A stretch of 58,246 bases of DNA from Blastocatellia bacterium. GTDB lineage: Bacteria > Acidobacteriota > Blastocatellia > Chloracidobacteriales > Chloracidobacteriaceae. Where the stretch lies: positions 1-58,246 of the forward strand of contig JAIBAN010000049.1 of assembly GCA_019695185.1 (NCBI GenBank). The letters run 5' to 3'. The stretch's first letter is position 1; every line of letters begins with the position of its first letter. The notes beneath the pieces were generated by a model. It was not told the DNA's origin. It saw nothing but the letters and a program-made list of their open reading frames with translations, and made no database searches. The position numbers were made by a program, and so were the translations under genes. Below are positions 1-13,336 of the stretch, one piece after another.

Positions 1-1
1 G

Positions 2-127
2 GGCGACAACGTGGCGCTCGAAGTGGAATTGATCATGCCCATCGCAATGGAAAAAGGATTGCGGTTTGCAATCCGCGAAGGCGGTCGCACGGTTGGTGCC
101 GGCACGATCTCCGATATTATCGAATAG
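2..127 (+). CDS. tuf: Elongation factor Tu, C-terminal end (partial)
   Basis: The window opens inside a reading frame of 41 codons ending in TAG at 125-127. Its translation ([19 protein letters not shown], then [19 protein letters not shown]) is the conserved end of EF-Tu domain 3. EF-Tu is the GTPase that delivers aminoacyl-tRNA to the ribosome. The 5' part lies outside the window. It directly precedes rpmG, tRNA-Trp and secE, the order seen in many bacteria. A GGACTGA heptamer hairpin begins one base after the stop. Confidence 0.97.
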   Translation, partial: GDNVALEVELIMPIAMEKGLRFAIREGGRTVGAGTISDIIE

Positions 128-128
128 C

Positions 129-187
129 AGGACTGAGGACTGAGGACTGAGGGCCGAGGAAACTGATACTCAGTCCTCAGTCCTCGG
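129..187. repeat. GGACTGA heptamer hairpin after tuf
   Basis: Three AGGACTG units (129-149) face an inverted copy at 169-185. This gives a perfect 17-bp stem, 135-151 with 169-185, and a 17-nt loop. The array begins one base after the tuf TAG. It could act as a terminator or a processing site between tuf and rpmG. Confidence 0.9.
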
Positions 188-216
188 AACCCGGAACTCA
201 ATAAAGAGGTTTTCCA

Positions 217-369
217 ATGGCACGTGATAACATTGTCTTGCAGTGTCCGGAATGCAAAAACCGGAACTACGTGACGGACAAAAACAAGAAGACCACAACA
301 GGTCGCCTGGAGTTCTCAAAATACTGCCGGTTTTGCCGCAAGCACACGCCGCACAAGGAAACAAAATAA
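217..369 (+). CDS. rpmG: 50S ribosomal protein L33
   Basis: This 50-residue protein of the large ribosomal subunit has the L33 pattern: [15 protein letters not shown] near the N-terminus, then [11 protein letters not shown]. Two CxxC pairs (C10/C13 and C37/C40) show it is the zinc-binding C+ form. It is too short for automated calling but fits the family length of about 50. AAAGAGG upstream serves as ribosome binding site. It sits between tuf and tRNA-Trp as in many bacterial genomes. Confidence 0.95.
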   Translation: MARDNIVLQCPECKNRNYVTDKNKKTTTGRLEFSKYCRFCRKHTPHKETK

Positions 370-442
370 ACCAAATTCGTTGGTTTGCTTCTCCGGGAGG
401 GAATTATCCTTTCCGGGGTTGATTTTTTGTTGTTCAACAAAC

Positions 443-518
<76 letters not shown>

Positions 519-571
519 AACAAACTCTGATTTTTCAGAGTAGTGGTGTTGTCGTTTGAAATGAGGCAGTC

Positions 572-820
572 ATGAGTCAGGCAACTGAGGTAGCACGCAT
601 GAGCGAGTCCAATCAGGTCGTTGCGAAATGGGATAGCATCAAGCAGTTTTACCGGGATGTCATGCAGGAAATGAAGCGTGTTTCCTGGCCTTCCCGCGAA
701 GAAGTCTCTGGAACAACATTGGTTGTGATTATCGCAGTCTTCTTTTTCGGATTTTTCCTGTGGGGAGCGGATGTTCTGATTACCCTTGGTTTTGACCAAA
801 TCAATAAGCTCTTTCGCTAA
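572..820 (+). CDS. secE: Preprotein translocase subunit SecE
   Basis: The product has 82 residues. SecE is the small essential subunit of the SecYEG translocon that clamps SecY in the inner membrane. The cytoplasmic segment carries the conserved EMKRVSWPSREEV motif (about residues 33-45). It is followed by one transmembrane helix at about 49-72, the short single-helix form. An internal ATG at 602 is an alternative start. Its position directly before nusG supports the call. Confidence 0.95.
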   Translation: MSQATEVARMSESNQVVAKWDSIKQFYRDVMQEMKRVSWPSREEVSGTTLVVIIAVFFFGFFLWGADVLITLGFDQINKLFR

Positions 821-864
821 ACCGGGAATTTTCAGAGCAGATACGCTGCAAAAAGTGAGCACAG

Positions 865-1428
865 ATGGCGAAACGATGGTTCATTATTCATACCTATTCC
901 GGGTATGAAAAAAAAGTGCGGGAAAGTCTTCAGACACGGGTTAAAGCCTATGCGATGGAAGAGGAAATCTCGCAGGTTTTGGTTCCGACCGAGACAGTGG
1001 TTGAGATGCGCGGAAACAAGCGGGTTGAAACTTCCCGGATGATTTTTCCGGGGTACGTTCTGGTTGAAATCGAAACCGATGACAAAACCGGGGAAATGTC
1101 AGACAAAGCCTGGCATATCATTAAAAGCACTCCCAAAGTCACCAGCTTTGTCGGAGGCCAAAAGCCAACACCACTCACTGACGAAGAAGTCAATCAAATC
1201 ATCCACCACGTGACCGAATCAACGGAAAAACCGAAACCACGGTTTACGTTTACCCATGGGGAAACAGTGCGGATCACCAACGGTCCTTTCACCGGATTTA
1301 CCGGGGTGGTTGAAGAAATTAATCTGGATCGAAACACGCTCAAAGTCATGGTGACGATTTTCGGGCGGGCAACACCGGTGGAACTGGATTTTCTGGGAGT
1401 GGACAAATTGTCTTTTTCTGAAGAGTAA
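865..1428 (+). CDS. nusG: Transcription termination/antitermination protein NusG
   Basis: The product has 187 residues, a normal length for NusG. An N-terminal NGN domain ([16 protein letters not shown], through FPGYVLVEI) binds the RNA polymerase clamp. A C-terminal KOW domain ([18 protein letters not shown]) contacts Rho or ribosomal protein S10. It lies 44 bp after secE and 50 bp before rplK, so co-transcription with both is likely. Confidence 0.97.
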   Translation: MAKRWFIIHTYSGYEKKVRESLQTRVKAYAMEEEISQVLVPTETVVEMRGNKRVETSRMIFPGYVLVEIETDDKTGEMSDKAWHIIKSTPKVTSFVGGQKPTPLTDEEVNQIIHHVTESTEKPKPRFTFTHGETVRITNGPFTGFTGVVEEINLDRNTLKVMVTIFGRATPVELDFLGVDKLSFSEE

Positions 1429-1478
1429 AGATTTTCCACCCGGTGACTGTCAAAGAGGAAATAGGAAGTTAAGGTTGT

Positions 1479-1904
1479 ATGGCAAAGAAAATCACGGCCT
1501 ATGTAAAGTTGCAGGTGCTGGCTGGAAAAGCCAACCCGGCACCGCCAATTGGACCGGCGTTGGGGCAACACAGCGTCAATATCGTTGAGTTTTGCAAGCA
1601 GTTTAATGCACGGACAGCCAACATGGGAGACATGAAAATCCCGGTTGTGATCACGATCTATGCTGACCGTTCATTTACCTTTGTGACGAAAACGCCACCT
1701 GCTGCCGATCTGCTTAAGAAAGCAGCCGGAATTACCTCCGGTTCGGCCAAACCGAATCAGCAAAAAGTCGGCAAAATCACAGGCAAACAATTGCGTGAAA
1801 TTGCGGAACTCAAGTTGCAGGATATGAATTGCGGATCAGTCGAAGCTGCAATTCGGACCATTGCCGGAACAGCCCGTAATATGGGGCTGGATGTCATTGA
1901 ATAA
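1479..1904 (+). CDS. rplK: 50S ribosomal protein L11
   Basis: The product has 141 residues, the family length. It begins with the conserved [20 protein letters not shown] segment. It contains the RNA-binding C-terminal domain ([17 protein letters not shown], then [22 protein letters not shown]). L11 organises the GTPase-associated centre of 23S rRNA. A purine-rich stretch (AAGAGGAAATAGGAAG) lies upstream. A perfect inverted repeat follows the stop at 1913-1950. Confidence 0.97.
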   Translation: MAKKITAYVKLQVLAGKANPAPPIGPALGQHSVNIVEFCKQFNARTANMGDMKIPVVITIYADRSFTFVTKTPPAADLLKKAAGITSGSAKPNQQKVGKITGKQLREIAELKLQDMNCGSVEAAIRTIAGTARNMGLDVIE

Positions 1905-1912
1905 GAACATTC

Positions 1913-1951
1913 AAAAATTCTGAATCTAATCTAAGGTATTCAGAATTTTTT
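1913..1951 (+). terminator. Hairpin between rplK and rplA
   Basis: A perfect 13-bp inverted repeat, 1913-1925 with 1938-1950, has a 12-nt loop and ends in a T run. It is AT-rich, so it may only partly terminate, or serve as a processing or regulatory site inside the ribosomal protein operon. Confidence 0.6.
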
Positions 1952-2002
1952 AAGGGAGTAGCCTGCCTCAAAACAGCTACGTTTGCACCTGGAGGTACCC
2001 TC

Positions 2003-2698
2003 ATGCCCAAAGCAGGGAAAAAGTTTCGTGCCGCTACTGCACAGATTGATGCTACCAAAGAGTATCAATTGGCTGATGCGGTGGGTCTGGTTAAAAAAGT
2101 AAAATTTGCCAAGTTTGATGAAACGCTTGAATTGACGATGGTTCTGGGCGTTGACCCGCGCAAAGCGGACCAAATGGTGCGTGGCACCGTGGTGTTGCCC
2201 AACGGTCTGGGAAGATCAAAACGCGTCTGTGTGGTGGCTTCGGGCGAAAAAATTAAGGAAGCCCGTGAAGCTGGAGCCGAAGAAGTCGGTGGCGAAGAAA
2301 TCGTGGATAAAATCCGGGGCGGCTGGCTGGATTTCGATGCCATGATTGCGACCCCTGATATGATGAAGGTCGTCGGGACCCTGGGTAAAATCCTTGGTCC
2401 CCGTGGCTTGATGCCGAACCCAAAAACCGGAACTGTGACTTTTGATGTGACCAAAGCCGTGCAGGAAACCAAAGCCGGCAAGGTCGAATATCGGGTGGAC
2501 AAAACCGGGGTGATTCATGCGCCGTTTGGGAAATCCTCCTTTGACGCCGAAAAACTGGTCGAAAACGCCAAAATGCTGATTGATGCCGTGGTGAAAGCCA
2601 AACCGCAGACAAGCAAGGGCCGTTATGTCAAAGCTGTCTATGTCTGTTCGACCATGGGACCGAGTGTGCGTCTGGATGCCGCACCTTACCACGCTTAA
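2003..2698 (+). CDS. rplA: 50S ribosomal protein L1
   Basis: The product has 231 residues, typical for L1, which forms the mobile L1 stalk at the ribosomal E site. Landmarks are [20 protein letters not shown], the central [15 protein letters not shown] signature and the C-terminal [23 protein letters not shown] lies 8 nt before the ATG. In many bacteria L1 represses translation of the rplK-rplA unit. A matching mRNA site is not obvious here. Confidence 0.97.
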   Translation: MPKAGKKFRAATAQIDATKEYQLADAVGLVKKVKFAKFDETLELTMVLGVDPRKADQMVRGTVVLPNGLGRSKRVCVVASGEKIKEAREAGAEEVGGEEIVDKIRGGWLDFDAMIATPDMMKVVGTLGKILGPRGLMPNPKTGTVTFDVTKAVQETKAGKVEYRVDKTGVIHAPFGKSSFDAEKLVENAKMLIDAVVKAKPQTSKGRYVKAVYVCSTMGPSVRLDAAPYHA

Positions 2699-2750
2699 CG
2701 CCGAAGGTCATGCCATTTAGGTGGAGCCGACTTTTCGTTGAAGAGGAAGT

Positions 2751-3269
2751 ATGAATAAGGAACAAAAGAATCAGGAAATCGAAACCCTCGTCAAGCAGTT
2801 TCAAGCGACCAAACATGCATTTTTGCTGGGATTCCAAGGATTGACGGTGGGAACCGATACGATGCTGCGCGCTGAGATGCGCAAAGCCAACATCCGCTAC
2901 AAGGTCGTTAAGAATACCCTGGCTCGCCGCGCTGCCAAAGGAACTGCTTTGGAAGTGCTGGACAAGCATTTTGTGGGGCCGACGGCTGTGGCCATCAATG
3001 CCGAAGACCCGGTCACCGTTGCCAAGCTGCTGACCAAGTTTACCAAAGATCACCCGAAGTTTGTGTTCAAAGCCGGAGTGGTCGAAGGTCGTGAAATTTT
3101 CGCCAAAGACCTGGATGCACTTTCAAACCTCCCGTCCCGCGAACAATTGATGTCGAAGCTGATGTTCCTCATCAATTCGGGCGCGCAACGGTTGGCGACT
3201 GCAACCAGCGGTGTGGCGCGCAACCTGACGGTTGTGATGGGACAAATCGCCGAAAAGAAAGGCGAATAG
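2751..3269 (+). CDS. rplJ: 50S ribosomal protein L10
   Basis: The product has 172 residues, the family length. The N-terminal rRNA-binding domain contains LVKQFQATKHAFLLGFQGLTV and YKVVKNTLARRAAKGT. The C-terminal helix (QLMSKLMFLINSGAQRLATA) is the docking site for L7/L12 dimers. GAAGAGGAAG precedes the ATG. It lies 52 bp after rplA and 169 bp before rplL. Confidence 0.96.
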   Translation: MNKEQKNQEIETLVKQFQATKHAFLLGFQGLTVGTDTMLRAEMRKANIRYKVVKNTLARRAAKGTALEVLDKHFVGPTAVAINAEDPVTVAKLLTKFTKDHPKFVFKAGVVEGREIFAKDLDALSNLPSREQLMSKLMFLINSGAQRLATATSGVARNLTVVMGQIAEKKGE

Positions 3270-3438
3270 TCCACCAAGTTTTTTTCGCAATATTAAGCCC
3301 GCGTATGGAGCCTGTCAGTGACATACGCAGCTCGGACGAGGTGAGCGTCTGAGGTGATGCAACCCGCAGTCGCCGCCCGCCGGTTGGAGTTCCCAGCCGT
3401 TTAATATGGACCTGTTTTGATAGTTTCCGGAGGATACA
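3270..3438 (+). promoter_or_regulatory. Structured rplJ-rplL intergenic leader
   Basis: This 169-bp gap is long for an L10-L12 junction. It contains an inverted repeat GCGTATG (3301-3307) with CATACGC (3322-3328). A GC-rich hairpin CGGTTGG (3381-3387) with CCAGCCG (3393-3399) ends in a short T stretch. A strong GGAGG precedes the rplL ATG. The layout suggests an RNA element that sets L12 output above L10. No known leader family is recognised. Confidence 0.45.
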
Positions 3439-3819
3439 ATGTCTGAAAAGTTGCAAGGAATTTTGGATCAAGTGAAATCGCTGACGCTGCTTGAAGCGTC
3501 GGAACTCGTGCAAATGATGGAAAAAGCTTTCGGCGTGTCTGCCGCTGCCGCTGCAGTGGCTGCCGCTCCCGCCGCCGCCGCCGCTGCTGCCCCGGTTGAA
3601 GAGGAAAAGACCGAATTTGATGTCATCCTGACGGGGGCCGGTGCCAACAAGATCAACGTGATCAAAGTTGTCCGCGAAATCACCTCGCTCGGCCTGAAAG
3701 AAGCCAAAGACCTGGTGGAAGGCGCTCCGAAACCGGTGAAGGAAGCCGTCAACAAGGACGAAGCCGAAGCCATCAAGAAGAAGCTGACCGAAGCTGGCGC
3801 GACCGTCGAAGTGAAGTAG
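3439..3819 (+). CDS. rplL: 50S ribosomal protein L7/L12
   Basis: The product has 126 residues. It shows the N-terminal dimerisation domain ([18 protein letters not shown]), an Ala-rich hinge (residues about 34-55) and the globular C-terminal domain that contacts translation factors ([20 protein letters not shown], then [18 protein letters not shown]). It is the multicopy stalk protein. A strong TCCGGAGG ribosome binding site lies just upstream. A long hairpin follows the gene. Confidence 0.97.
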   Translation: MSEKLQGILDQVKSLTLLEASELVQMMEKAFGVSAAAAAVAAAPAAAAAAAPVEEEKTEFDVILTGAGANKINVIKVVREITSLGLKEAKDLVEGAPKPVKEAVNKDEAEAIKKKLTEAGATVEVK

Positions 3820-4263
3820 TTTTGTTGTCGCCCCACATATTCGGGTCGGTACATGCAAAAAGGGCTGGAAGAATTTCAAAATTGGCTGTAGAGTGCCGTT
3901 CACAGCACGTTGAAATTCTTTCAGCTTCACTTTTCTCAACTTTTGAGTTCTTTTTTGGCGTAGCAAGTGCATCTGTGTACTTTGCCGAATGTCGTTTCCG
4001 TAATCATTTGGAAACACACCAACTTCAAATTATTCAGCGTATCGGAAGAGCGTTCTCGGAGAGGTCTGTCTGAGTCGGTCTTCGATTTTGTGTTTCCTGC
4101 TGAAATTGCCAAAAAGAAAGTGTCCGGCTGTACCCAAAAAATTTGGGGGACCCTCCACTTTTTGTAACGCCCCAAAGGTCTGCAATCCGTCTTCCGGTTG
4201 GGAACCAAAGCAAACAACCGTCCGGCGCACCCAGCGCACACGCAAATGAGGGAAAACACTTCT
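3820..4263 (+). promoter_or_regulatory. rplL-rpoB intergenic region with attenuator-like hairpin
   Basis: This 444-bp stretch has no convincing gene. Its main feature is a 16-bp stem, 3864-3879 with 3910-3925, complete if one G-U pair is allowed. The 30-nt loop contains a second stem (GCTGT 3885-3889 with ACAGC 3902-3906), and T-rich sequence follows. In E. coli the same junction holds a partial terminator and an RNase III site that lower rpoBC expression. An equivalent role is inferred. A weak GTTTCC/GGAAAC hairpin lies near 4000. GAGGG at 4248-4252 sets the rpoB start. Confidence 0.6.
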
Positions 4264-7200
4264 ATGTCTGTGTCTTCGACGAATCTTACCACTCTTCATG
4301 AGCGCCACGATTTTTCCAAAATCAAAACGACGATCCGTATTCCGAACCTGATCGAGGTTCAACGGGAGTCGTATTATCGCTTTCTCCAAATGGATTTGAT
4401 GCCGGAGGAGCGGGAAAACATCGGCCTCCAGTCCGTTTTTCGTTCGGTCTTTCCCATTAATGATTTTCGGGATACGGCACAACTTGACTTCGTTGAATAT
4501 TCAATCGGGGAATGGAAGTGCAAATGTGGCAAAAACGAAGGGCTCAGCTTTTTGCGGGCCAACTGTCACAGTTGCGGTGCGGTGATCCGGGTCAATCCGT
4601 TGTCGGGCGAAGATGTCATCTGCCACGCCTGCGGAACTCCCAACAAAAATATTGTCCAGTTGTGCGACATCTGCGGTGAGCCGGTCGGCCTCAAGCACAA
4701 ATATGATGTGCAGGAATGCCAGGAACGGGGCATGACTTATGCGGTTCCGCTCAAAGTCAAAATCCGACTTACGGTCTGGGACAAGAATGAGGAAACCGGT
4801 CAACGCAGTCTGCGCGACTTTCGGGATGAAGACGTTTACTTTGGCGACATTCCGCTCATGACCGACAACGGGACCTTTATCATCAATGGTACGGAGCGGG
4901 TGATTGTCTCGCAGTTGCATCGCAGCCCTGGGGTCTTTTTTGAAAAATCACAGGTGTTCCTTGCCAAAATCATTCCGTATCGCGGTTCGTGGATTGAGTT
5001 TGAGTACGATCAAAAGAACCTGCTCTATGTCCGGATTGACCGAAAACGCAAGTTTTTGGCTTCCATCTTCTTGCGGGCATTGGGGTTGGCGGTCAAGCTC
5101 GATATGGATGGCATCAAGCGGGGTGATTACACCGATGCTCAACTGGAAGAACAAATCCGGATCGCCAATTACCCGGATGGCGATATTATTCGCACCTTCT
5201 ATACCACGTCCAAAGTACGGGTTCGGGACAAGAAGCTGTGGCTGGTGGTCAAACCGGGTCTGTTTGACTTGAAAATCGCCAGCGGCATCACCAACCCGGC
5301 CACTGGCGAAGCCGTGGTCAAACCGGGCAAAAAGGTTTCCCATCGGGCGCTGGACGAAATGGCCAAGCTCAAAATCACCGAGTTCCCGGTGGAAGCAGCG
5401 GACTTGGAAGGTGCCTGTGTGGTGGATGATGTGATCGACACCAGCACGGGCGAAGTCCTGGTGGAAGGGCAAAGCGAATTTACTGCCCGCGAATTCGCCA
5501 AGATGGTCGAATCGGAAGCGGAAGAATTCGATATTTTCTTTCCGGAGCGGGATGATGTGGGCACGATCATGCTCCAGACCCTCCGCAAGGACACGATCAA
5601 AAAGCCGGTGGACGCGCTCCTGGAAATCTACCGGAAGATGCGCCCCGGTGATCCGCCAACGGTCATGACCGCCTGGAATCTGTTCTTCGGGATGTTCTTT
5701 GACGAGCGGAAATTTGATTTCTCGCGGGTTGGCCGGCTCAAATTCAATATCAAGATGGGCTATCCGGAACGGGACCGGCTGGATCAGCAAACCCTTTCGC
5801 CCAAAGACTTTATTGATGTTATCGGCTATGTGCTCAAGCTCCGCAAAGGGAAAGCGATGGGAGCCAACGGCCACGAGTTGATTTACGAAGCGGACGACAT
5901 TGACCATTTGGGCAATCGTCGGGTACGGGCGGTCGGAGAACTGCTGGAAAACCAGTTCCGCATTGGTCTGGTCCGCATGGAACGGGCAATCAAGGAAAAG
6001 ATGTCCATCCATCAGGAAATGCAGACTGCCATGCCGCGTGACCTGATCAATGCCAAACCGGTCACGGCTGCCGTGCGCGAGTTTTTTGGTTCATCCCAGT
6101 TGTCACAATTTATGGACCAGACGAATCCGCTGTCGGAAATCACCCACAAACGCCGGCTCTCGGCTTTGGGACCGGGTGGTCTGTCACGCGAACGGGCGGG
6201 CTTCGAAGTCCGCGACGTGCATCCGACCCACTATGGCCGGATTTGTCCGATTGAAACGCCTGAAGGTCCCAACATCGGGTTGATTTCGTCGCTTTCCTGT
6301 TTTGCCCGAATCAACGAATTCGGCTTTATCGAATCGCCTTATCGCAAGGTTGAAACCGGCAAGGTCGCCGAATATGTCCGGGTGCTCAACGGCGGTGACA
6401 CGACCCTCCGGCCAGGGGCCCACATTCGGGCAGCCGAAGCTGAGAAAGCCAACGGGGTGTTGCAATCGGGCCAAAAACAGGCTGAAGTTGAACCCTATCC
6501 GTTTTACCTGTCAGCCTGGGAGGAAGACAAGTACGCAGTTGGCCAGGCCAACATCCGGACCGGCCAGGGCGGGGAAGTCCTCGATGACCGGGTTTCCTCC
6601 CGGAAGATGGGTGATTTCAAGGAATTGCTTCCAAATGAAATCCAATATGTGGACGTTTCGCCCAAACAACTGGTTTCCGTGGCGGCGGCTTTGATTCCGT
6701 TCCTGGAACATGACGACGCCAACCGCGCGCTGATGGGTTCAAACATGCAACGGCAGGCGGTACCGCTCTTGCGGGCTGAAGCGCCGCTCATCGGAACCGG
6801 GATGGAAAAAGTCACAGCTCAGGATTCAGGAGCCGTGGTGCTGGCCCGCCGCGACGGCGTAGTGGATAGCGTGGACTCCGAGCGAATCATCATCCGGGTA
6901 GATAATACACAATCCGGTTCGCTCTCGCGCGAAGTGACTGCGGACATTTACCAACTGGTCAAGTTCCGCCGTTCGAACCAAAGCACCTGCATCAACCAGA
7001 AACCGATTGTGCAGGTCGGTCAACGGGTCAAGAAAGCCGATGTGCTGGCTGACGGACCCTGCACCGACCATGGCGAACTGGCCTTGGGCCGCAACGTGCT
7101 GGTCTCGTTTATGCCCTGGCGCGGATACAACTTTGAAGACGCCATTCTGATTTCCGAAAAACTGGTGCGGGAGGATGCCTATACCTCAATTCACATTGAG

Positions 7201-8682
7201 GAACTTGAAATCGAATCACGTGACACCAAGCTGGGACCAGAGGAAATCACCCGCGACATCCCCAACGTGTCAGAATCCATGCTGCGTGACCTGGATGATT
7301 CGGGGATTATCCGCATTGGCGCACGGGTCAAACCGGGATCGATTTTGGTTGGGAAAGTCACTCCCAAAGGTGAAACCCAACTCACGGCAGAAGAAAAACT
7401 GCTGCGGGCCATCTTTGGCGAAAAAGCCGGGGATGTGCGCGACGCTTCGTTGACCTGCCCGCCCGGAATCGAAGGCACGGTGGTGGATGTCAAGGTCTTT
7501 ACCCGCAAAGGCGCGGAAAAGGACAAACGTTCCCTGGCGATTGAACAGGCTGAAGAGAACCGCTTGATCAAAAACCTCAACGACGAAAAACGGATTCTTG
7601 AGGAAGAACGCAACAAGCGGATTTATGAAATCCTGGATGGTCAGAAATTGACCAAAGACCTGACGCATGGCAAGAAAACCCTGCTCCTCAAGGGTGATGC
7701 CCTGACGGTGGAGGTGTTAAAACAGCTTGACCTGGGTACCATCAAAAAGATTGAGCTGCAAAACACCAAAATTGATGTTCCGGCTGAGGTTAAGGAACTG
7801 GAAGAACGGACCAAACGCCAGATCAACATTTTGCAGGAACTCCACAAGGAAAAAGTGGACAAACTCAAGAAGGGCGACGAGCTTCCCCCCGGCGTCATCA
7901 AGATGGTCAAGGTCTTCATTGCCATGAAGCGCAAGCTGTCAGTGGGCGACAAGATGGCCGGACGCCACGGAAACAAAGGGGTGATTGCCCAGATTCTGCC
8001 GGAACAGGATATGCCCTTCCTGCCGGATGGCACTCCGGTTGAAATCGTGCTCAACCCACTCGGTGTGCCTTCGCGTATGAACGTCGGTCAGATTCTGGAA
8101 ACCCACTTGGGCTGGGCTGCCAAGGTGTTGGGTGTGCGGTTTGCGACCCCGGTTTTTGACGGGGCTTCCGAAACCGAAATCAAGGAAAAACTGGCTGAAG
8201 CAGGCCGCCTGCGCGAGGAAAGCGGGTTGCCTTCCATGATCAACCAGTCAGGCAAGACCATGCTCTTTGACGGGATGACCGGCGACGCATTCGAACAAAT
8301 GGTGACGGTGGGCTATATCTATATGCTCAAACTGTCACACTTGGTGGATGATAAGATTCACGCCCGGTCCATTGGGCCATACTCGTTGATCACGCAGCAA
8401 CCGCTCGGCGGCAAGGCGCAATTCGGCGGCCAGCGCTTTGGGGAAATGGAAGTCTGGGCCCTGGAGGCTTATGGCGCAGCGCATATTCTGCAGGAATTGT
8501 TGACGGCCAAGTCGGACGATGTGGCGGGACGTTCCAAGAGCTACGAAGCAATTGTGAAGGGGGAAACGGATTTCGATCCGGGTGTGCCCGAATCGTTCAA
8601 CGTGTTGGTCCGCGAATTACAGTCGTTGTGTCTTGATGTCGAACTCGTCAAGCGCGAAGAGAAGGAAGAAACCGTGAGCTAG
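4264..8682 (+). CDS. rpoB: DNA-directed RNA polymerase subunit beta
   Basis: The product has 1472 residues from the ATG at 4264, which has GAGGG 11 nt upstream. An in-frame start 66 bp earlier lacks such a site. RpoB forms half of the catalytic cleft. Signatures include [19 protein letters not shown], the rifampicin-region segment [20 protein letters not shown], and [17 protein letters not shown] near the C-terminus. Unusual is a Cys-rich insertion at residues about 85-140, with pairs C86/C88, C101/C104, C120/C123 and C134/C137. It lies between VEYSIGE and [11 protein letters not shown], where E. coli RpoB has only a few residues, and suggests two bound zinc ions. The insertion partly accounts for the length over E. 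coli RpoB. The stop abuts a GAATTGA array. Confidence 0.98.
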   Translation: MSVSSTNLTTLHERHDFSKIKTTIRIPNLIEVQRESYYRFLQMDLMPEERENIGLQSVFRSVFPINDFRDTAQLDFVEYSIGEWKCKCGKNEGLSFLRANCHSCGAVIRVNPLSGEDVICHACGTPNKNIVQLCDICGEPVGLKHKYDVQECQERGMTYAVPLKVKIRLTVWDKNEETGQRSLRDFRDEDVYFGDIPLMTDNGTFIINGTERVIVSQLHRSPGVFFEKSQVFLAKIIPYRGSWIEFEYDQKNLLYVRIDRKRKFLASIFLRALGLAVKLDMDGIKRGDYTDAQLEEQIRIANYPDGDIIRTFYTTSKVRVRDKKLWLVVKPGLFDLKIASGITNPATGEAVVKPGKKVSHRALDEMAKLKITEFPVEAADLEGACVVDDVIDTSTGEVLVEGQSEFTAREFAKMVESEAEEFDIFFPERDDVGTIMLQTLRKDTIKKPVDALLEIYRKMRPGDPPTVMTAWNLFFGMFFDERKFDFSRVGRLKFNIKMGYPERDRLDQQTLSPKDFIDVIGYVLKLRKGKAMGANGHELIYEADDIDHLGNRRVRAVGELLENQFRIGLVRMERAIKEKMSIHQEMQTAMPRDLINAKPVTAAVREFFGSSQLSQFMDQTNPLSEITHKRRLSALGPGGLSRERAGFEVRDVHPTHYGRICPIETPEGPNIGLISSLSCFARINEFGFIESPYRKVETGKVAEYVRVLNGGDTTLRPGAHIRAAEAEKANGVLQSGQKQAEVEPYPFYLSAWEEDKYAVGQANIRTGQGGEVLDDRVSSRKMGDFKELLPNEIQYVDVSPKQLVSVAAALIPFLEHDDANRALMGSNMQRQAVPLLRAEAPLIGTGMEKVTAQDSGAVVLARRDGVVDSVDSERIIIRVDNTQSGSLSREVTADIYQLVKFRRSNQSTCINQKPIVQVGQRVKKADVLADGPCTDHGELALGRNVLVSFMPWRGYNFEDAILISEKLVREDAYTSIHIEELEIESRDTKLGPEEITRDIPNVSESMLRDLDDSGIIRIGARVKPGSILVGKVTPKGETQLTAEEKLLRAIFGEKAGDVRDASLTCPPGIEGTVVDVKVFTRKGAEKDKRSLAIEQAEENRLIKNLNDEKRILEEERNKRIYEILDGQKLTKDLTHGKKTLLLKGDALTVEVLKQLDLGTIKKIELQNTKIDVPAEVKELEERTKRQINILQELHKEKVDKLKKGDELPPGVIKMVKVFIAMKRKLSVGDKMAGRHGNKGVIAQILPEQDMPFLPDGTPVEIVLNPLGVPSRMNVGQILETHLGWAAKVLGVRFATPVFDGASETEIKEKLAEAGRLREESGLPSMINQSGKTMLFDGMTGDAFEQMVTVGYIYMLKLSHLVDDKIHARSIGPYSLITQQPLGGKAQFGGQRFGEMEVWALEAYGAAHILQELLTAKSDDVAGRSKSYEAIVKGETDFDPGVPESFNVLVRELQSLCLDVELVKREEKEETVS

Positions 8683-8813
8683 TTGAGAATGAAGAATTGA
8701 GAAGTGAGAAGTGAGAAGTGAGAATTGAGAACTTGGTTTTCAATTCAGGTGGACTGACCGGGGTGCAGGGAGGCTGCTGAAATTCTCAATGCTCAATGCT
8801 CAATTCTCAATTC
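8683..8813. repeat. GAATTGA heptamer hairpin between rpoB and rpoC
   Basis: Tandem GAATTGA/GAAGTGA units at 8683-8731 start directly at the rpoB TAG. They face an inverted array at 8781-8813 that ends just before the rpoC ribosome binding site. The arms would pair into a long imperfect stem inside the RNA polymerase operon. Confidence 0.9.
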
Positions 8814-8831
8814 GATTGGGAGGGTACAAAC

Positions 8832-13019
<4,188 letters not shown>

Positions 13020-13336
13020 ATCCCTGGCCCCAGGGTGAATCCACAGGGGCCAATTACTCAGCAGGCGAACCGGTCAGTTGATTGGTTCGCCTGATTTTTT
13101 TGCAAAAAAGGAAATTTTGTGCGACATGCTTTTCGCTTTCCGCCACTCCCAAAACGAAATCAAATGAAACTTCCAAGACACGGAAGTTTTGCTTTTGCCA
13201 AGCGATGATATTATTGTGGCGGCTCCATCGCAGGTGGTTCCGATTTTTCAGAAATTCCGCTCTGCCGCCTGTTTTCATAAGGATGATTCCCATCCTTCCA
13301 AATCTAAAAAGTTTTTGCATCTTGAGAGGAACACGT
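13020..13336. other. rpoC-lipoprotein intergenic region
   Basis: This 317-bp stretch has no supported gene. It holds two terminator hairpins after rpoC (13025-13052 and 13062-13101). A third small stem, AAACTTCC (13167-13174) with GGAAGTTT (13182-13189), is followed by T-rich sequence. A TATTAT at 13209-13214 could be a -10 element for the lipoprotein gene, but no good -35 element stands at the right distance. Confidence 0.5.
13025..13101 (+). terminator. Double terminator after rpoC
   Basis: The first stem is TGGCCCC (13025-13031) with GGGGCCA (13046-13052). The second is a perfect 10-bp stem, CAGGCGAACC (13062-13071) with GGTTCGCCTG (13084-13093). It is followed directly by a run of seven T after one A. 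The second is a textbook intrinsic terminator. Confidence 0.9.

Noticed and set aside
3956..3971. Sigma-54-like element upstream of rpoB (TGGCGTA, GCAA, GTGCA)
   Set aside because: It keeps GG and GC but differs at several consensus positions, and sigma-54 control of rpoB would be unexpected. A sigma-70 reading (TTGGCG, 17 bp, TACTTT) is equally weak.
3172..4017. Long antisense open frame opposite rplL
   Set aside because: It overlaps rplL on the other strand, is rich in His/Gly/Phe from antisense codons, and shows no family motif or ribosome binding site.
4948..6012. Long antisense open frame opposite rpoB
   Set aside because: It is a codon-bias shadow of rpoB. The same applies to the large antisense frames at 8793-9917, 15017-16075 and 42239-43348.
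8796..8831. Extended rpoC N-terminus
   Set aside because: These codons are the translated end of a GAATTGA array, and the ribosome binding site lies after them.
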